Below are positions 26,029 to 37,263 of a stretch of 64,000 nt of DNA, piece after piece (the first letter of the stretch is position 1; each line of letters starts with the position of its first letter). Under the pieces are notes generated by a model. That model did no database searches. It was not told where the DNA came from and saw nothing but the letters and a program-made list of their open reading frames with translations. This DNA is from Typhlomys cinereus (lineage: Eukaryota; Chordata; Mammalia; Rodentia; Platacanthomyidae). Location of the stretch: assembly GCA_023101885.1 (NCBI GenBank), contig JALPQD010000214.1, positions 2,604,001 through 2,668,000 on the forward strand, read 5' to 3'. The position numbers and the translations under genes are program-made.

Positions 26029-26237
26029 ACCATGGGAGAATTTGGGAATCACCATGGACCGCCTCCACCTCCTCCTTGTTAACTCTGCCCAGGGATTCAC
26101 AGGCTCTGCCCTACCAGGACCAGAAGTGCAGGCCGCCCCCGCTTCTGCCTGGAGTCTATACATGGGGTCTAGGATCCAAACTCAGGACCTTCCACCTGCA
26201 AGGCGGAGGCTTAACCACTGAGCCACCTCTCCAGCCC
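25932..26237 (-). repeat. B2-superfamily SINE, younger subfamily, perfect TSD
   Basis: The minus-strand element has its head ending at 26237 and its CA tail as GT runs at 25967-26026. It is bracketed by an identical 18-bp target-site duplication (25914-25931 and 26238-26255). The body matches the 59747 copy closely, indicating recent insertion. Confidence 0.95.
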
Positions 26238-26255
26238 CAGGGTAAAAAAATTCTT

Positions 26256-26970
26256 AAAAGAGAAAAAAACTGACATTTCTAGCAAGTTGAATTTTTCTAA
26301 CAATTATCTACATATGCTTTAAGATTAAGGAAAAAAGATTGAAATCTCATATGAACTTATGTCTGACAAAAAGGGAAAAAAATTCTATGGACAAGAGCCT
26401 ATAAAATAAGGATGACCTTCATCTGTCTGCTGTAGAGTATTTAATCTGTGCAGAAATAGAAGAGCAGCCTAGAATTTTAAAAGGAAAAATTTGAGTCTAC
26501 TTATTTGTCACACTGAAATACATCTTCATGAACATGGACCTTTGATTGCTGTCATTTAAATGCCAAAGGATCATTCATGCCTGATGTTGGATAGGTTTCC
26601 TTTGCTTTTATTCACTTTTGAGCCTGGATGTATATTTTGAGGAGTGAATTTGACTCTGACCCTTCTTCTTTTCCCTTGCAACAAACTTCTGTAAATAAAT
26701 GTCACTCCATGCCAACAGAACACTGCTCTGGTTGCTAGGCATCCTCTCCAAAGTCACCAGTGTCTGGTGATAATTGAGACTTTAGCATTAGTAGAACTAT
26801 TTATTTCCTCTAACCTGAGGGAAAGCTGGTGTCAGTTCATACTCCACTTTTCTGACTTCAGGCATCAAGTGAGAAATGCTCAAGCTGATGAGCCTGGACT
26901 GAAACATAAGAGTGTGTAGAAATCTTCCTTTGTATCAATCAAATGATCTGTGTGTGTATGTGTGTGTGTG

Positions 26971-27021
<51 letters not shown>

Positions 27022-28110
27022 ACAACATACTGAGAATGAACAATAACTATAGATAAATACTTTGAAATTTTTAAAATATATGACAAACTTTTCACCAAGA
27101 CAACATACTATTTCTGACAACTGGAACAACTTGACATTCTAAGGAAAACAATTGGAACCGTTCCCCCATCATCACTCCCCAGATCCGAATCCCAAGTGTC
27201 CTAAGGAGATGCATCTGTGTAAATGATGGAGGTGTGTCTTGGGGCCGACTGAGTCATCTGTCTGCAGGCTAGGGTCCATCTCCTGTGAAAGGGAAGTTTG
27301 AATGTCATGCTCCTGTCTACTGCTGGCGCCTGAGTTCTTTCATGAAGGGGTCACACATTGGGCTGTATTAACTGAAAATTCTCTAATTTTGAGTAGTAGA
27401 AATAATCTTGAGTGACAGGGCTTTAAATAAAAAAAAACACTTTTATTTCTAAGCAGTGAAACAATCTATATTTGAAGCACTTAGTCCAGGACTGGATGAG
27501 CCTAGTGAGGTTACCCAGCAGCCAGGCTATTTTGTGTTTCATGGTCTTCTTTAAGGTTTGATATTCATCCTGGAGACTGTTGTCATATTTACAAGACAGT
27601 TTTCTATCTACAGAGAAGGAAAGAGAAGAGTAGAGAGAAACAGGGCAAGAAACAAAATGTGTGTGCAGTAAATAAAGGTTTGTTGAATGAATGAGTGAGA
27701 GATATATTATGACCTTCATAGATCCCGAGGTGGTTCCCTTCCCAGGCACCTTCCTCTTTAAAAAATCCAAAATATATTAGATTACTGAATTTCTAGAAAG
27801 AACCCATGTTGGATACAGTATGGTATGTTCATTAATATTTTGTTTTTTATTATGACTTAAAAAATTAAAATAAAAATTTTCATAGGATCCTGAAGTAATA
27901 TGGACCCTAGAAAAGGTCTACTGCGCCTAGTAGATAATTCAACTGTAGGTCTTTGCTGTCTTTTCAGTTGGATTATAGACCATTAGGGGTAGAGACTGGG
28001 TATTGGATTTTGTTGGTACCCTCTAAGTCCCTGTTGCAACAATGTATATCTAAGAGCTTTTAATAAGAACTATTGTCTTGACCTAGCACATCCCTCTTTC
28101 TTTCTCGCAG
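26256..28110 (+). other. End of the 11.6-kb intron
   Basis: Ordinary AT-rich intron apart from the TG/TA repeat at 26949-27016. A pyrimidine-rich acceptor region precedes exon 9. Confidence 0.5.
26949..27016. repeat. (TG)n(TA)n compound microsatellite
   Basis: TG units (to about 26971) pass directly into about 22 TA units. Such TA runs are unstable and prone to cruciform formation. Confidence 0.95.
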
Positions 28111-28179
28111 GGTGAGCCAGGTCCTCCTGGTCCCTATGGTCCTCCAGGAGCCCCTGGCATTGGACAGCAAGGACTTAAG
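28111..28179 (+). CDS. COL28A1: Collagen gene window exon 9: first 69-bp unit with G1G imperfection
   Basis: This 69-bp exon encodes 23 helix residues (99-121). It starts [10 protein letters not shown], and five perfect triplets are followed by a two-residue unit (GI) and two more triplets, seen as [10 protein letters not shown] pyrimidine-rich acceptor ends in cgcag; donor gtaacg. Tyrosine in GPY recalls exon 7. The exon ends in GLK, so with the next exon it forms GLKGER. This is the first of seven consecutive 69-bp exons with an imperfection at codon 16. Confidence 0.95.
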
Positions 28180-29186
28180 GTAACGAACCTTCTCTCTAAG
28201 TTCATAGATGGCTGTTGAATTTATTGTAGGATCTTGCAAACTGTGATTTAAGCTCTGTTCAGCCCCTCACTTACAATAAATGACACAAACAGATTTTGTA
28301 AAATTAGTTATACTTCTGATGCTTGGACACTACATGTCAGCAATAGACTCCACAAGAAAAATCAAGATGTATTTTGATTTGACTGGAATGAAAAATTTAC
28401 ATTTCTGCAGCAGCCCTTCCTCTCATAAGGCCTGTATGCACTTTAAATATGAATGTCCAAATATGCTATTGGGAAGTGAAGCACCTTAATTCATTTACTA
28501 CCATCTGTTTATGTTAAATAAGCAGATCACAGGTCCCCCACACTGATTGAGTAAATGCTCTCAGAAAGGTTCTTAGGGATCTAGAATGGTAAGAAAGCTT
28601 TAGAAAGTAGATGAATTGATTTCAAATGTTTTTCTATGTTGTTGGGACAATAAATTTTTGATTCAGAAGGAAAAGCAGAGCACTTTGAATACAGTTGAGT
28701 GTCATATCATGGGTAATGTTTCAACAATAAGTACATTGAGAAGGTGAAATTTATATGAGCAGAGTTATTGGAGAATGGTTTCTGAAAGACATCAAGTGTG
28801 AATTAGCATGAGAAAGAGTTGAAAGGAGATGGAGTTGGGACAGGGAATGGGTGACCTTTCAGGATAGTGGTAGGGAATGTCACAAATGCTAGCTTGGTTC
28901 TCTCAATAGTAGTTCACCTTGCCAGTTACTATGCTGTCACTTGTAAAGCTGGAAATCTTGATTGCATTTGGTCAAGAAGAGCTAATGAACATTGTAGGCT
29001 AATTGTTCATTTCAGCTCATATCGAAGTAATTTCTCCTCCTCCTCATATTTTTCTAAATATGTGAGGATATGAAAAGTTTGATAATTTTGCTATTGATCT
29101 TTGATGAAATCTTCTTATCTCATTTTATGTTGTATTTATTCTTTAATTAAAAACTTACATTGCAAGTTCTACTATTTCTGTCTCAG

Positions 29187-29255
29187 GGAGAAAGAGGCCA
29201 AGAAGGAAGAATGGGAGCTCCGGGACCAATTGGAGTTGGTGAACCTGGACAACCA
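29187..29255 (+). CDS. COL28A1: Collagen gene window exon 10: 69-bp G1G unit
   Basis: This exon encodes 23 residues, helix 122-144, starting [10 protein letters not shown]. The imperfection is GPIGVGEPG at codons 16-17. Acceptor tctgtctcag, donor gtaagt. It is separated from exon 9 by an intron of about 1 kb, one of the shortest in the window. Confidence 0.95.
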
Positions 29256-30159
29256 GTAAGTAGCAACAATTCCAGGTGGAACAAAAAGGAAAATAAGATT
29301 TATATGCATTCTTTCTGATATGAATAAATGACCAAATAGGTCTACCTTGTATGATTTTTGTGAGAAGATATAATAATATAAAAATGGGAAAGCCAGATCA
29401 AGGGTTACTTTTCACAGCATTTGAAATAAGGTTACGTATTTGGGTGTATGATGTTTCCATCTGGTTCTCTTTTACTGTAATCTCTTGCAAGATTAATAAG
29501 CTTAACTAAGAACAAGAGTTTTCATGTGTCAAAATATCCTAGGACATGATAGATCTGGATTAAAACCTAAAGACTGCACATGTTAACTGTGTGTCCTGTA
29601 ACACTGAGAACAATTTTGGAGAGTAAGAATCTTCTCATTATGTAATCCATGAGTGTGCTATACAGTTAAGATTGATGATGGTACATAGATGAAGCCTGTT
29701 TTATTCACAGATTCCATCTTATGTAGTCTTGAAGCTTGCTATTGTTAGAGAAAAAAAAAAGTTCTGTCAAAACAAATCTGAAGAATAAATGAATAAAACA
29801 TGACTATTCTGGTACAAGGAACTTCATAGCTTCTGCAATGATCATTATTCTCATAGGAAAGAACTGTAGCTGACTCACCAAGAAAGAAACAAAGGCAGCT
29901 GGTTTCAGGTAGTTGGCTTCTCAATTTGGTTATAGTTCACAAATTTCCCCATGTGTCATTCTTAGCAGAGATGTATGTCTATGCTGTGCTCTGTGAATGC
30001 AATGATAGTAAGTTATTTGAAGGTTAGTATTTTACCAATATCTTGATACAAGAGTTAAAAAATAAAAGAACATTGAATGAAGGAAAAAAATCCTACATTG
30101 TCTATATGTGTGATGTCTCAGTTTTCATTAACTAGATAGTACTCCTTTGCTTTTCAAAA
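29256..30159 (+). other. Intron sequence without recognised elements
   Basis: AT-rich intron after exon 10; nothing recognised. Confidence 0.5.
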
Positions 30160-30192
30160 TGTGTTAGAGATGAGAGAGAGAGAGAAAGAGAT

Positions 30193-30240
<48 letters not shown>

Positions 30241-30358
30241 CATCAGAGGACAACTTTCACAAGTGAATTCTTTCCTTCTACCATGTGGATTCTGGAATGA
30301 ACTTGAGTCACCAGGTTTTCATGCAGGCTTCTTGACCCACTGAGACATCTCGCTGACA
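30160..30358 (-). repeat. B2/B3-like SINE, antisense, with (GA)n
   Basis: A GA tract (30171-30238) is followed by 'agaggacaactttcacaagt', 'accatgtggattctgg', 'aacttgagtcaccagg' and 'actgagacatctcgctgac', the antisense order of a B3-like element. The GA tract stands where the A/C-rich tail begins. Confidence 0.75.
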
Positions 30359-30365
30359 CTAGACA

Positions 30366-30789
30366 TGTTAGGGTCTGAAATTTCTCAAAGACCAGCCAAG
30401 ACACGTATGCAAAAGCAAGAGCGTTTTATTCACTCCAGCATGCTGGGGTCCACCATTGAACCAAGAAAATGGCGACCCCGAGAACAAAAGAGTTACAGCT
30501 TATATAGCCCTAAAGGGGAGGTCTTCTCGCTGTTTGCTGTTTCCCTGAGATGATTGGCCAAAGTACAGCCATTTATACCTGGAGAAACCCCATTCATCCC
30601 ATCTGCCTGTACATGCTGAATGTACGGAACGTATGTTGAGGTTTCTTTGGTATGTTCTTGTCTCAATTGATTGTTTGGCCCCAGCCCAGGGACTTTTATT
30701 GTCGTGTTAGTCCTGGCAAAACAGGCCTGGGAGCCTGGGTGAAACCTGTCATGGGTAAGGCTAGTTCTCTAAGCCGGTGCCCTCAGACA
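30366..30789 (-). mobile_element. Solo LTR of an endogenous retrovirus, antisense
   Basis: On the minus strand the 424-bp block starts TGTCTGAGGG and ends CCCTAACA, the TG...CA ends of an LTR. It has a TATA-like box (complement of cttatatagccc, about 30499) and an AATAAA signal (complement of ttttattc, about 30425), in the U3-R-U5 order expected. No internal viral sequence, primer-binding site or matching second LTR is present, and no clear target-site duplication was found. Class not determined. Confidence 0.7.
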
Positions 30790-31065
30790 GTACTCTCAAA
30801 AATAATCAGCATATTTATTTGAGAGTTTTGCTGGTATAGAAATTTAGGTTACCCAGAACGAACCCCAGGACCCATAGAACCTAAGGATAGGAGAATAGAA
30901 GGGAGTAGATGGCCCATATAGTGATGGGCAGGAGGGCTGGGATGGGATGGGAATGGGAGTGAAGGGAGGAAGGAAGGGAGGAGGGAAAAAGGTTGGTAAG
31001 GAGCATGTATATAAAATGTTAATTTAATAAATTTATTTTTAAAAGTTTGGGTTACATACTAATTC
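30790..31065 (+). repeat. LINE-1 3' end, sense
   Basis: A stretch of G-rich polypurine (30928-31000) is followed by an AT-rich, A-rich end, the sense-orientation layout of rodent L1 3' UTRs. No ORF2 sequence is attached. Confidence 0.5.
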
Positions 31066-31224
31066 TACGATCTTCTACCAGAAATCGTTCCCTTTGAGAT
31101 GCTCGCAATATGTGTATAATTTCTTTTGGATATGTGTTTATGTGTGTGTGTTTGTATGTTTATGCCTGTAGGTCACGGGTTAATTAAAGGTTTCTTCCTT
31201 AGTTGCTTTCTGCCTTACTTTTGG

Positions 31225-31865
31225 ATATAGGATCTGCGGGGGTCCATGACCTGCATGCTTACTTTGCATGTACCAGAGTGGGATCAGCAAAAATTAAATC
31301 TGTCTGAGTCAAGAGTGGATCTTGGAAAAGCTGAAAACCAAGTCAAATTTATTATGGAACCTAATCCCTTATATACCATAAAACAGAGGGTGAGGTCTGC
31401 ACAGAGGGATGACATCAATAGGGGCAGACAAACTACACATGCAAGGTCAACAACAGGTGGAACCACCACCACCAGTACAGCCCTGCCAATCCTTAGACAT
31501 GTTAATATGTCCTAATGGCCCCATTCATTGTGGGGAAAGCAAAGGCTGTTAATAGGTCAAGAACATGGTGATAGGGTTATAGTGATAAAGCTCTGTGCTC
31601 ATCCTTTAGACATGTTAATTAATATCTAGATGGCTTCCAAAGAACAGGAAGGAATATGTAAAAAAACACCTCTGCCCTTGATCTCAATTCCTCAAGATCC
31701 ATCCCTGCCCCTTGCAGGAAAGTCAACAGGAGTCAGCCTATGACTGTGCTGGCATAAGAGGCACACTGCAATGAGACTTCAAGGAATGCCTTGGAATCTG
31801 TATTCAAGAAATGGAGATCTCGGGCTTGAGTGTTCCTTACAAGGGTCTTTCACTGAGCCCACAAC
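31225..31865 (-). mobile_element. Probable second LTR or retroelement remnant, antisense
   Basis: The minus strand has an AATAAA (complement of tttatta at about 31350) and a TATA-like ggtatataaggg (complement near 31370) closely spaced, as in a compact LTR promoter/poly(A) region. Edges are uncertain and the family is not recognised. It is not similar enough to the 30366 LTR to be its partner. Confidence 0.45.
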
Positions 31866-31879
31866 TTAACATTTAACTA

Positions 31880-32038
31880 GGCTGACTGCCAATGAGTGCC
31901 TGTCTCTTCCTCCCTAGTACTGAGATTACAGATGTGTACTACTGTGTCTGATTTTTTCCTAGGTACTAGGGATCCGAACTCAAGTCTTCATGCTTGCATG
32001 GCAGTCACTGTACTTATTGAACCATCTCTCCAGCTCCA
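31880..32038 (-). repeat. B4-like (B1+ID composite) SINE, antisense
   Basis: The B1-derived half ('cctagtactgagattacaga', 'tgtgtactactgtgtctg') leads into an ID-like half ('actagggatccgaactcaa', 'gaaccatctctccagc'). Confidence 0.7.
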
Positions 32039-33292
32039 TGCTTACATTTCTTGGTGATTTATCTTTTGTCCAATCACAACATATTTTTACATGCAAGTGA
32101 AAGTTTGTGTTTGGGACAATCATAGTGCATCTCAATACCTATAGAGGTTTGTGTTTATATCAATCACAACTTTGCCTATTTAGTACTAGCCACAGCAATG
32201 GTTCACTTAGTCTTGAGTTGCAAAAGTCTGGTGCAAACTTTCAGACAGTTCTAGCAAAATCCGTGCCTTCAGGAGCTAAGGGAATCATTGTGTAATTTTT
32301 CTCACAGTGTCTGTGCAGTGTTCAAGGTGGTTGTGTTGGCATTAAGTATAGTCAGGTCCTTTTGCTCAAGACAGCTAGGAAAGCAAGAGGGAGTCCAATA
32401 TCTGCTAATTAGGGAGTCAAAGTACCACTACTCCAATTGTTTTGGCATTTATAAAAAATGGACATCAAAAGAAGTGTTAAGAACTTAAAAGACTTAGCAC
32501 AAATAGTGATTTTTAACAGCTTTAACAGAAAATAGCTCCTGCTCTTATCCCAGGAGAGGTGACCCCTCTATCGGGAAGCCACAACGGCAGCTCCATGCTG
32601 ACCTAAGCTTTCAGTTTTGTGTTTGAGCCCTGAGATCTCCTTTATTTTCTTAGGGTTCAGCTATGCCTTTACAATTCATTTGAGAGAGAAAACAAATTTC
32701 TTGTCTTTCCATTGTAGTTAGAGCGTTTTCACAAATATTGACAGAGCATGGAATTCATGTTTTCTTGCCTCCCAAGTCACAATTATGCAAATTAGAGTGA
32801 CACTGTGATGTTTCGTGATTTAACTGAAAAGAAAAAATGTCATTAACGAAGGTGGGAAACGTCCCAATGTAAAATTGCTGAATCAAAATATCATGATAAA
32901 AAATATCGACAAGGTGAGTTCTGAAATTGAATAGAAGTAAACAAAAGACTTACCTAGGACCGACAAAGCTCCCATTGAAGTCCCTTTGCTTTTGTCTCTT
33001 GGCCTGAATCTTCTTCAGAGGTTTTAGCCTTAGTACTACCCTCTCTCTTTGACAGTAATGTTACTCTGCTGATAGACGAATTGAGAGTCCAGCTCTGACA
33101 CTTGACTTGGAATTACCAGTATTGTCTTAATGTAATTATTGATGACTTTGTGCTGATCTGATGACTGTAACTGATCATAAAAAAGAAATTGGCCAAGACT
33201 TTCAGGGTGATCTGCTTTTTGTGTAAGGTTATTCAGAATATTCTACTCCCCTGGAGTCGAACTGTAATTATTCTAAAGTTAAAGGTAAAATA
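32039..33292 (+). other. Intron sequence without recognised elements
   Basis: Ordinary intron; nothing recognised. Confidence 0.5.
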
Positions 33293-33401
33293 GTGCTCCA
33301 GAAATGAAGAGAAGGAAGGAGAACTAGCATTTATTCTGGGCAGAGCACCCCTCTCCATACTATTCAATACAAACCACTCTCTCCAAAGCTGCATTGTTTA
33401 T
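33293..33401 (+). repeat. 109-bp local duplication, copy 1
   Basis: It starts gtgctccagaaatgaagaga and matches 34078-34186 base for base except at four positions (about 96% identity, no gaps), in direct orientation 785 bp apart. Neither copy resembles a repeat family I know. Confidence 0.95.
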
Positions 33402-34077
33402 GATGTTTGAAGATAATGACCAATGTTTACTATTAGCTAGCATATTTATCTTTAATGCTTGATTTTATTAAGGGAAATAATAATATAAATATAATGAACA
33501 ATCATATTTTATCTCACTCCTAATGTTTCAATAAAGCATTTCACTGATTAGACTATATTAACTGCTAATTAGTTTTCTGCATTATATATATATGCATATA
33601 TGTTTTTAGATATATATAAATATATAGATGCAGTATATATTTATTTGAGGTATTTGCTAATAGCCAAATAAGTACATAATAATTATAATTGGTTTTCATG
33701 GGTTTTATAAAGGATATTGCAATTTTTATAGAATAATTTCTCTTTTAATGCTATACAGTTATCTGTTAATTAAAAAAACAGAGCTTAAAAAATGATCCTT
33801 TGGCACTGTTTAATAAATTATAATTTTGACTCAGCTAGTCCAAGTATCTACTACTTTTCTTCTCTGGTAAACAAACATCTCCTATCCCAACTGCTTTTTG
33901 GAGGAAACCTGAGAATTTACTGATGGTATGGAATAACATTTGGACAGCTTGCAGTGATTAAGCCATTGACCACTGATTTTTAAATCCCCGTTTGCCCGCA
34001 ATCATTAGTCCTATGCTGGAGGCCTTCAACACACAGCTTCATAAACTGCCAGTGTCCCTGATTTCACCTGACCTCCT
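33402..34077 (+). other. Spacer between the duplicated blocks
   Basis: Very AT-rich, with TA-alternating stretches at 33583-33660. No recognised element. Confidence 0.5.
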
Positions 34078-34186
34078 GTGCTCCAGAAATGCAGAGAAGG
34101 AAGGAGAACTTGCATTTATTCTGGGCAGAGCACCCCTCTCCATACTGTTCAATACAAACCACTCTCTCCAAAGCTGTATTGTTTAT
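34078..34186 (+). repeat. 109-bp local duplication, copy 2
   Basis: It is the direct-orientation partner of 33293-33401, with four substitutions. Identity begins at gtgctccag and ends at gtttat; the flanks on both sides are unrelated. Confidence 0.95.
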
Positions 34187-35318
34187 AAAGACTTCCACAA
34201 AAGAACACATGGCACAATTGTGGGGCTAGAATATAGCTGTATGTTTAGCAGTTGAGAAGCTGGAGTGCAATTGCTTTGGTGACCCAAACAGATGTTCATG
34301 CAGTACAAGGGCTGTAGCTCTTGCTGAGTCCTTACATTGACACTTGTGGCATTACCATTCTGAGAATAATGTCCAGTGTATAGTACAACTCACATTTGAG
34401 CTTATCCCCCCAACAAATGAAAACAACTCACTAAAATGTGAAAGCCCCATGACACAAGGAGGAGGTTTGCTGCTGTTTCTAGACCTTAACATAGAATCTT
34501 CTGTCTATTAGAATTTGTTTGGTAAATGCTTGTTGAATAAATGAAAAAAAATTGAATGAATTGGAATAAATTATCTTTTTTATTCAGTATAAATTGTGCT
34601 TTTTCATATGTCATATCATTAGGGGAAAAGAATCATTTGCTAATATGTGCCTTGTTAAAGTGCATGATGCTAACTTGGCACTTTTCAGTTTAGTTTGCAA
34701 TCAAAAGTTTTTATGTTCATTTTCATTTTTTCCCTAGTTAATTGCTCTGCCATTAGGGTAAGCTGTCAAGGATATTAGAGTTTTGATTAAGGTTTTAGAG
34801 CTAAAAGCTAGGTTTCCCACAAGCATTGCAATTTAAATTGAACTCCATTCTAGCTTTTTCTTTTAATTAAAATCTTTACTAAATAGGCTATGCATAAATA
34901 ATAAAGAAAGACTGGCTTTCAAAATGTGCAATTTTAAGAAAAAAATTAAAAAAGAAGCTTGTGACCAAGATGCAGCTGGTTTTCTTTCTTACACATGACT
35001 CTGTAACTGATCAGCTAGTGATGAGGATAACGCTACCTTATGTGCTACCACATGTGTGCAGAAAACATTGCAAAAGCAGCCTTGAGGTACTAAACCTCAG
35101 ACCTCATGATCACTTCATGTGTCTATGGTGTACTGTTTTTGGAGCTTCTGGAAAGTTCAGTAGCTCTTTTGCCAACCTCCTAGCAAGCAAATCCTAATTA
35201 TCTTCAGGTCTATGGGGGAGAAACTCCATCTATGTTCCTAAAATTTCCCTTCTGTTTTCTTTTTCTTTCTAGCTGAAAAGGAGGGAAATATTTTACTCTT
35301 TTAAAATCCTCGTTTTAA
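34187..35318 (+). other. Intron sequence without recognised elements
   Basis: AT-rich intron; nothing recognised. Confidence 0.5.
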
Positions 35319-35640
35319 AGACTGGGGACATGGAACATTGGGTGAATCGCTTGTTGTGCAAATATTAGGACCTAATTCAGAGCCCTAGTACTCAAGCAAA
35401 AACTGGGTGCTGTGGTAAATGTCTATAATGTTTGTGACTCCAGCATTGGGGGGAGGGGAAGCAATCTCAGGGGCTGACTGGGCAGAAGTCTAACCAGAAG
35501 CATATGTTTCATGAGAAAGAGAGACTCCATCTCAAAAAATAAGGATGGAGAGTGATAGAGAGCAAACCATGACACGCACAAACGAGTACACCTACACACA
35601 CCTGCACCCACTTACATATAACCCCTGCCCACAAAACGTG
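35319..35640 (+). repeat. B2-superfamily (B3-like) SINE, sense
   Basis: A diverged head precedes a body with 'gactccagcattgggggga', 'gggctgactgggcagaagtc', 'gagactccatctcaaaaaat' and a CA-rich end, the order of a long B3-type element. Old copy. Confidence 0.6.
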
Positions 35641-36380
35641 AAATTTATAGGTTTGATACAAACCCCACTTTTTCTTTTATTTTTTCAAAGTACTAGTTTT
35701 TTTTTAAACAGCCTACTTCAAAGCCTGAACTGTGTTGCTCCCTTAGTATATGAGAAGCCCTCTCTCTAGTGCCTTTCTGAGAGGTAGTAGTGTTGACTTC
35801 TTAATTATAATGATTGCGATTGAAAGTCATGCTCTTTTCATGATTCTATAGAGATATCAGCTTATACATGTCAGTCTGTGTGAGTTCAATCAATTACTAA
35901 TACAATTTAAGTTTTTTAGGACAGACCTTGAAACAAACAGTGTAGAAGTTTCCCTGCAGCCCAATGGTGAACTCTTCACAGGCTTTTCTGGTCCTTATTT
36001 AAATTACTAATCTTTCTGCATTAATCTTGGAACCACATGGTTCTGTACCTCATGGGACTTACTATCTTATCCTGCTTCTGAAGCAGCACTTAGTAGTTTC
36101 CATTTCTTTTCATTTGAGGAGACCAATGGAAACTCTCATATTATCCAAATGGAAGAAGTACTGAATCTGTCAGGAATATTAGTCCTCACAACTCAGCAGT
36201 CCTAGTGTTTGGTCTGGAGCATACCGGAAAAATCCTTACTACATCTTTAATGGGACTAAGGAAGCATCACAACCATGTGACTGAAATGTAACCATTCTCT
36301 TTCTTCTGTCTCCTTCCTCTCTTCTTCTGTCTCCTATTCTCTGTCCCACTCTGCTTCCAATTCTCTCCTACCCTAACCAG
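35641..36380 (+). other. Intron sequence before exon 11
   Basis: No repeat recognised. The last 80 bases are a CT-rich tract that should act as a strong polypyrimidine tract for exon 11. Confidence 0.5.
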
Positions 36381-36449
36381 GGTGCCCGTGGTCCTGAGGG
36401 AGCACCAGGAGAGAGAGGCTTGCCTGGAGAAGGATTTCCAGGACCAAAG
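36381..36449 (+). CDS. COL28A1: Collagen gene window exon 11: 69-bp G1G unit
   Basis: This exon encodes 23 residues, helix 145-167, starting [13 protein letters not shown]. The imperfection is GLPGEGFPG at codons 16-17. A long upstream pyrimidine tract (about 36298-36378) and acceptor ccctaaccag precede it; donor gtaacc. GAPGER would be GAOGER after proline hydroxylation, the closest match here to the GxOGER integrin-binding consensus. Confidence 0.95.
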
Positions 36450-37216
36450 GTAACCATGATTCCTCAACTAGGAAAAGGACCTATGCCTTGCATAGTCATT
36501 AAGTAAAGGAAACTTAATGACTAATATAAATGGACATGAATTTTTAAATTATAAATTAACTAATCCATAAACTTCTATTTCATCTAATTACTATGTATGA
36601 GTCACAAAAATCTCTTAGTTTTTGGGCACTAAAACTATAGTGGCAAATGTAATTTTTTGTGCAGAAGTTGTTATTGAATGTAGCTATGGTAACCCTTTGC
36701 TTTTTTCTTACAAAATGCTGTAAAAGAGTGCAATATAACAATTTTTAATAGTACTATCATTAAAATAATAAGAAAAGGTAACCCTATCACGGGAACAAAA
36801 TGTTCTGAATGACCCGCCTTGGCCTGGTAATTAAAAAGTCAGTTTCCTACTGCTTCCCAGTGTAACTGTTGGAAGTTAAGTTCCTCTACCCTACACGTTG
36901 ACAAACTCTTCCTGTAAAGATCCAAACAGCAAATACTTCAGACATCATAAGTCATGTGGCATCTATTTCAATGACTTCACTCTGCTATAGTTTGAAAATA
37001 GCCATAAGCAATGTTTAAGGGCGAGTAGGAAGCAGAAGCATGCAGTGGGATTCGACCAGTGGACTGAAGTTTACTTTCTCTGGTCTACACAGTGGACCTT
37101 TAGGCCACATAGAAAATAGTGTTTCAAACTATTTTGGACACTATCAGAGAATCTCAGAATGAGATAAAATTTTGAATTCTTTCATTTTTTAAAGTTTTCA
37201 GAACATTCATATATGT

Positions 37217-37263
<47 letters not shown>

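Noticed and set aside
30366..31865. A provirus with two LTRs
   Set aside because: The two blocks are not copies of each other, and the sequence between them looks like an L1 3' end rather than viral coding sequence.
37221..37262. CRISPR-like or other regular array among the repeats
   Set aside because: Only dinucleotide and tetranucleotide microsatellites were found; no repeat-spacer structure occurs anywhere in the window.
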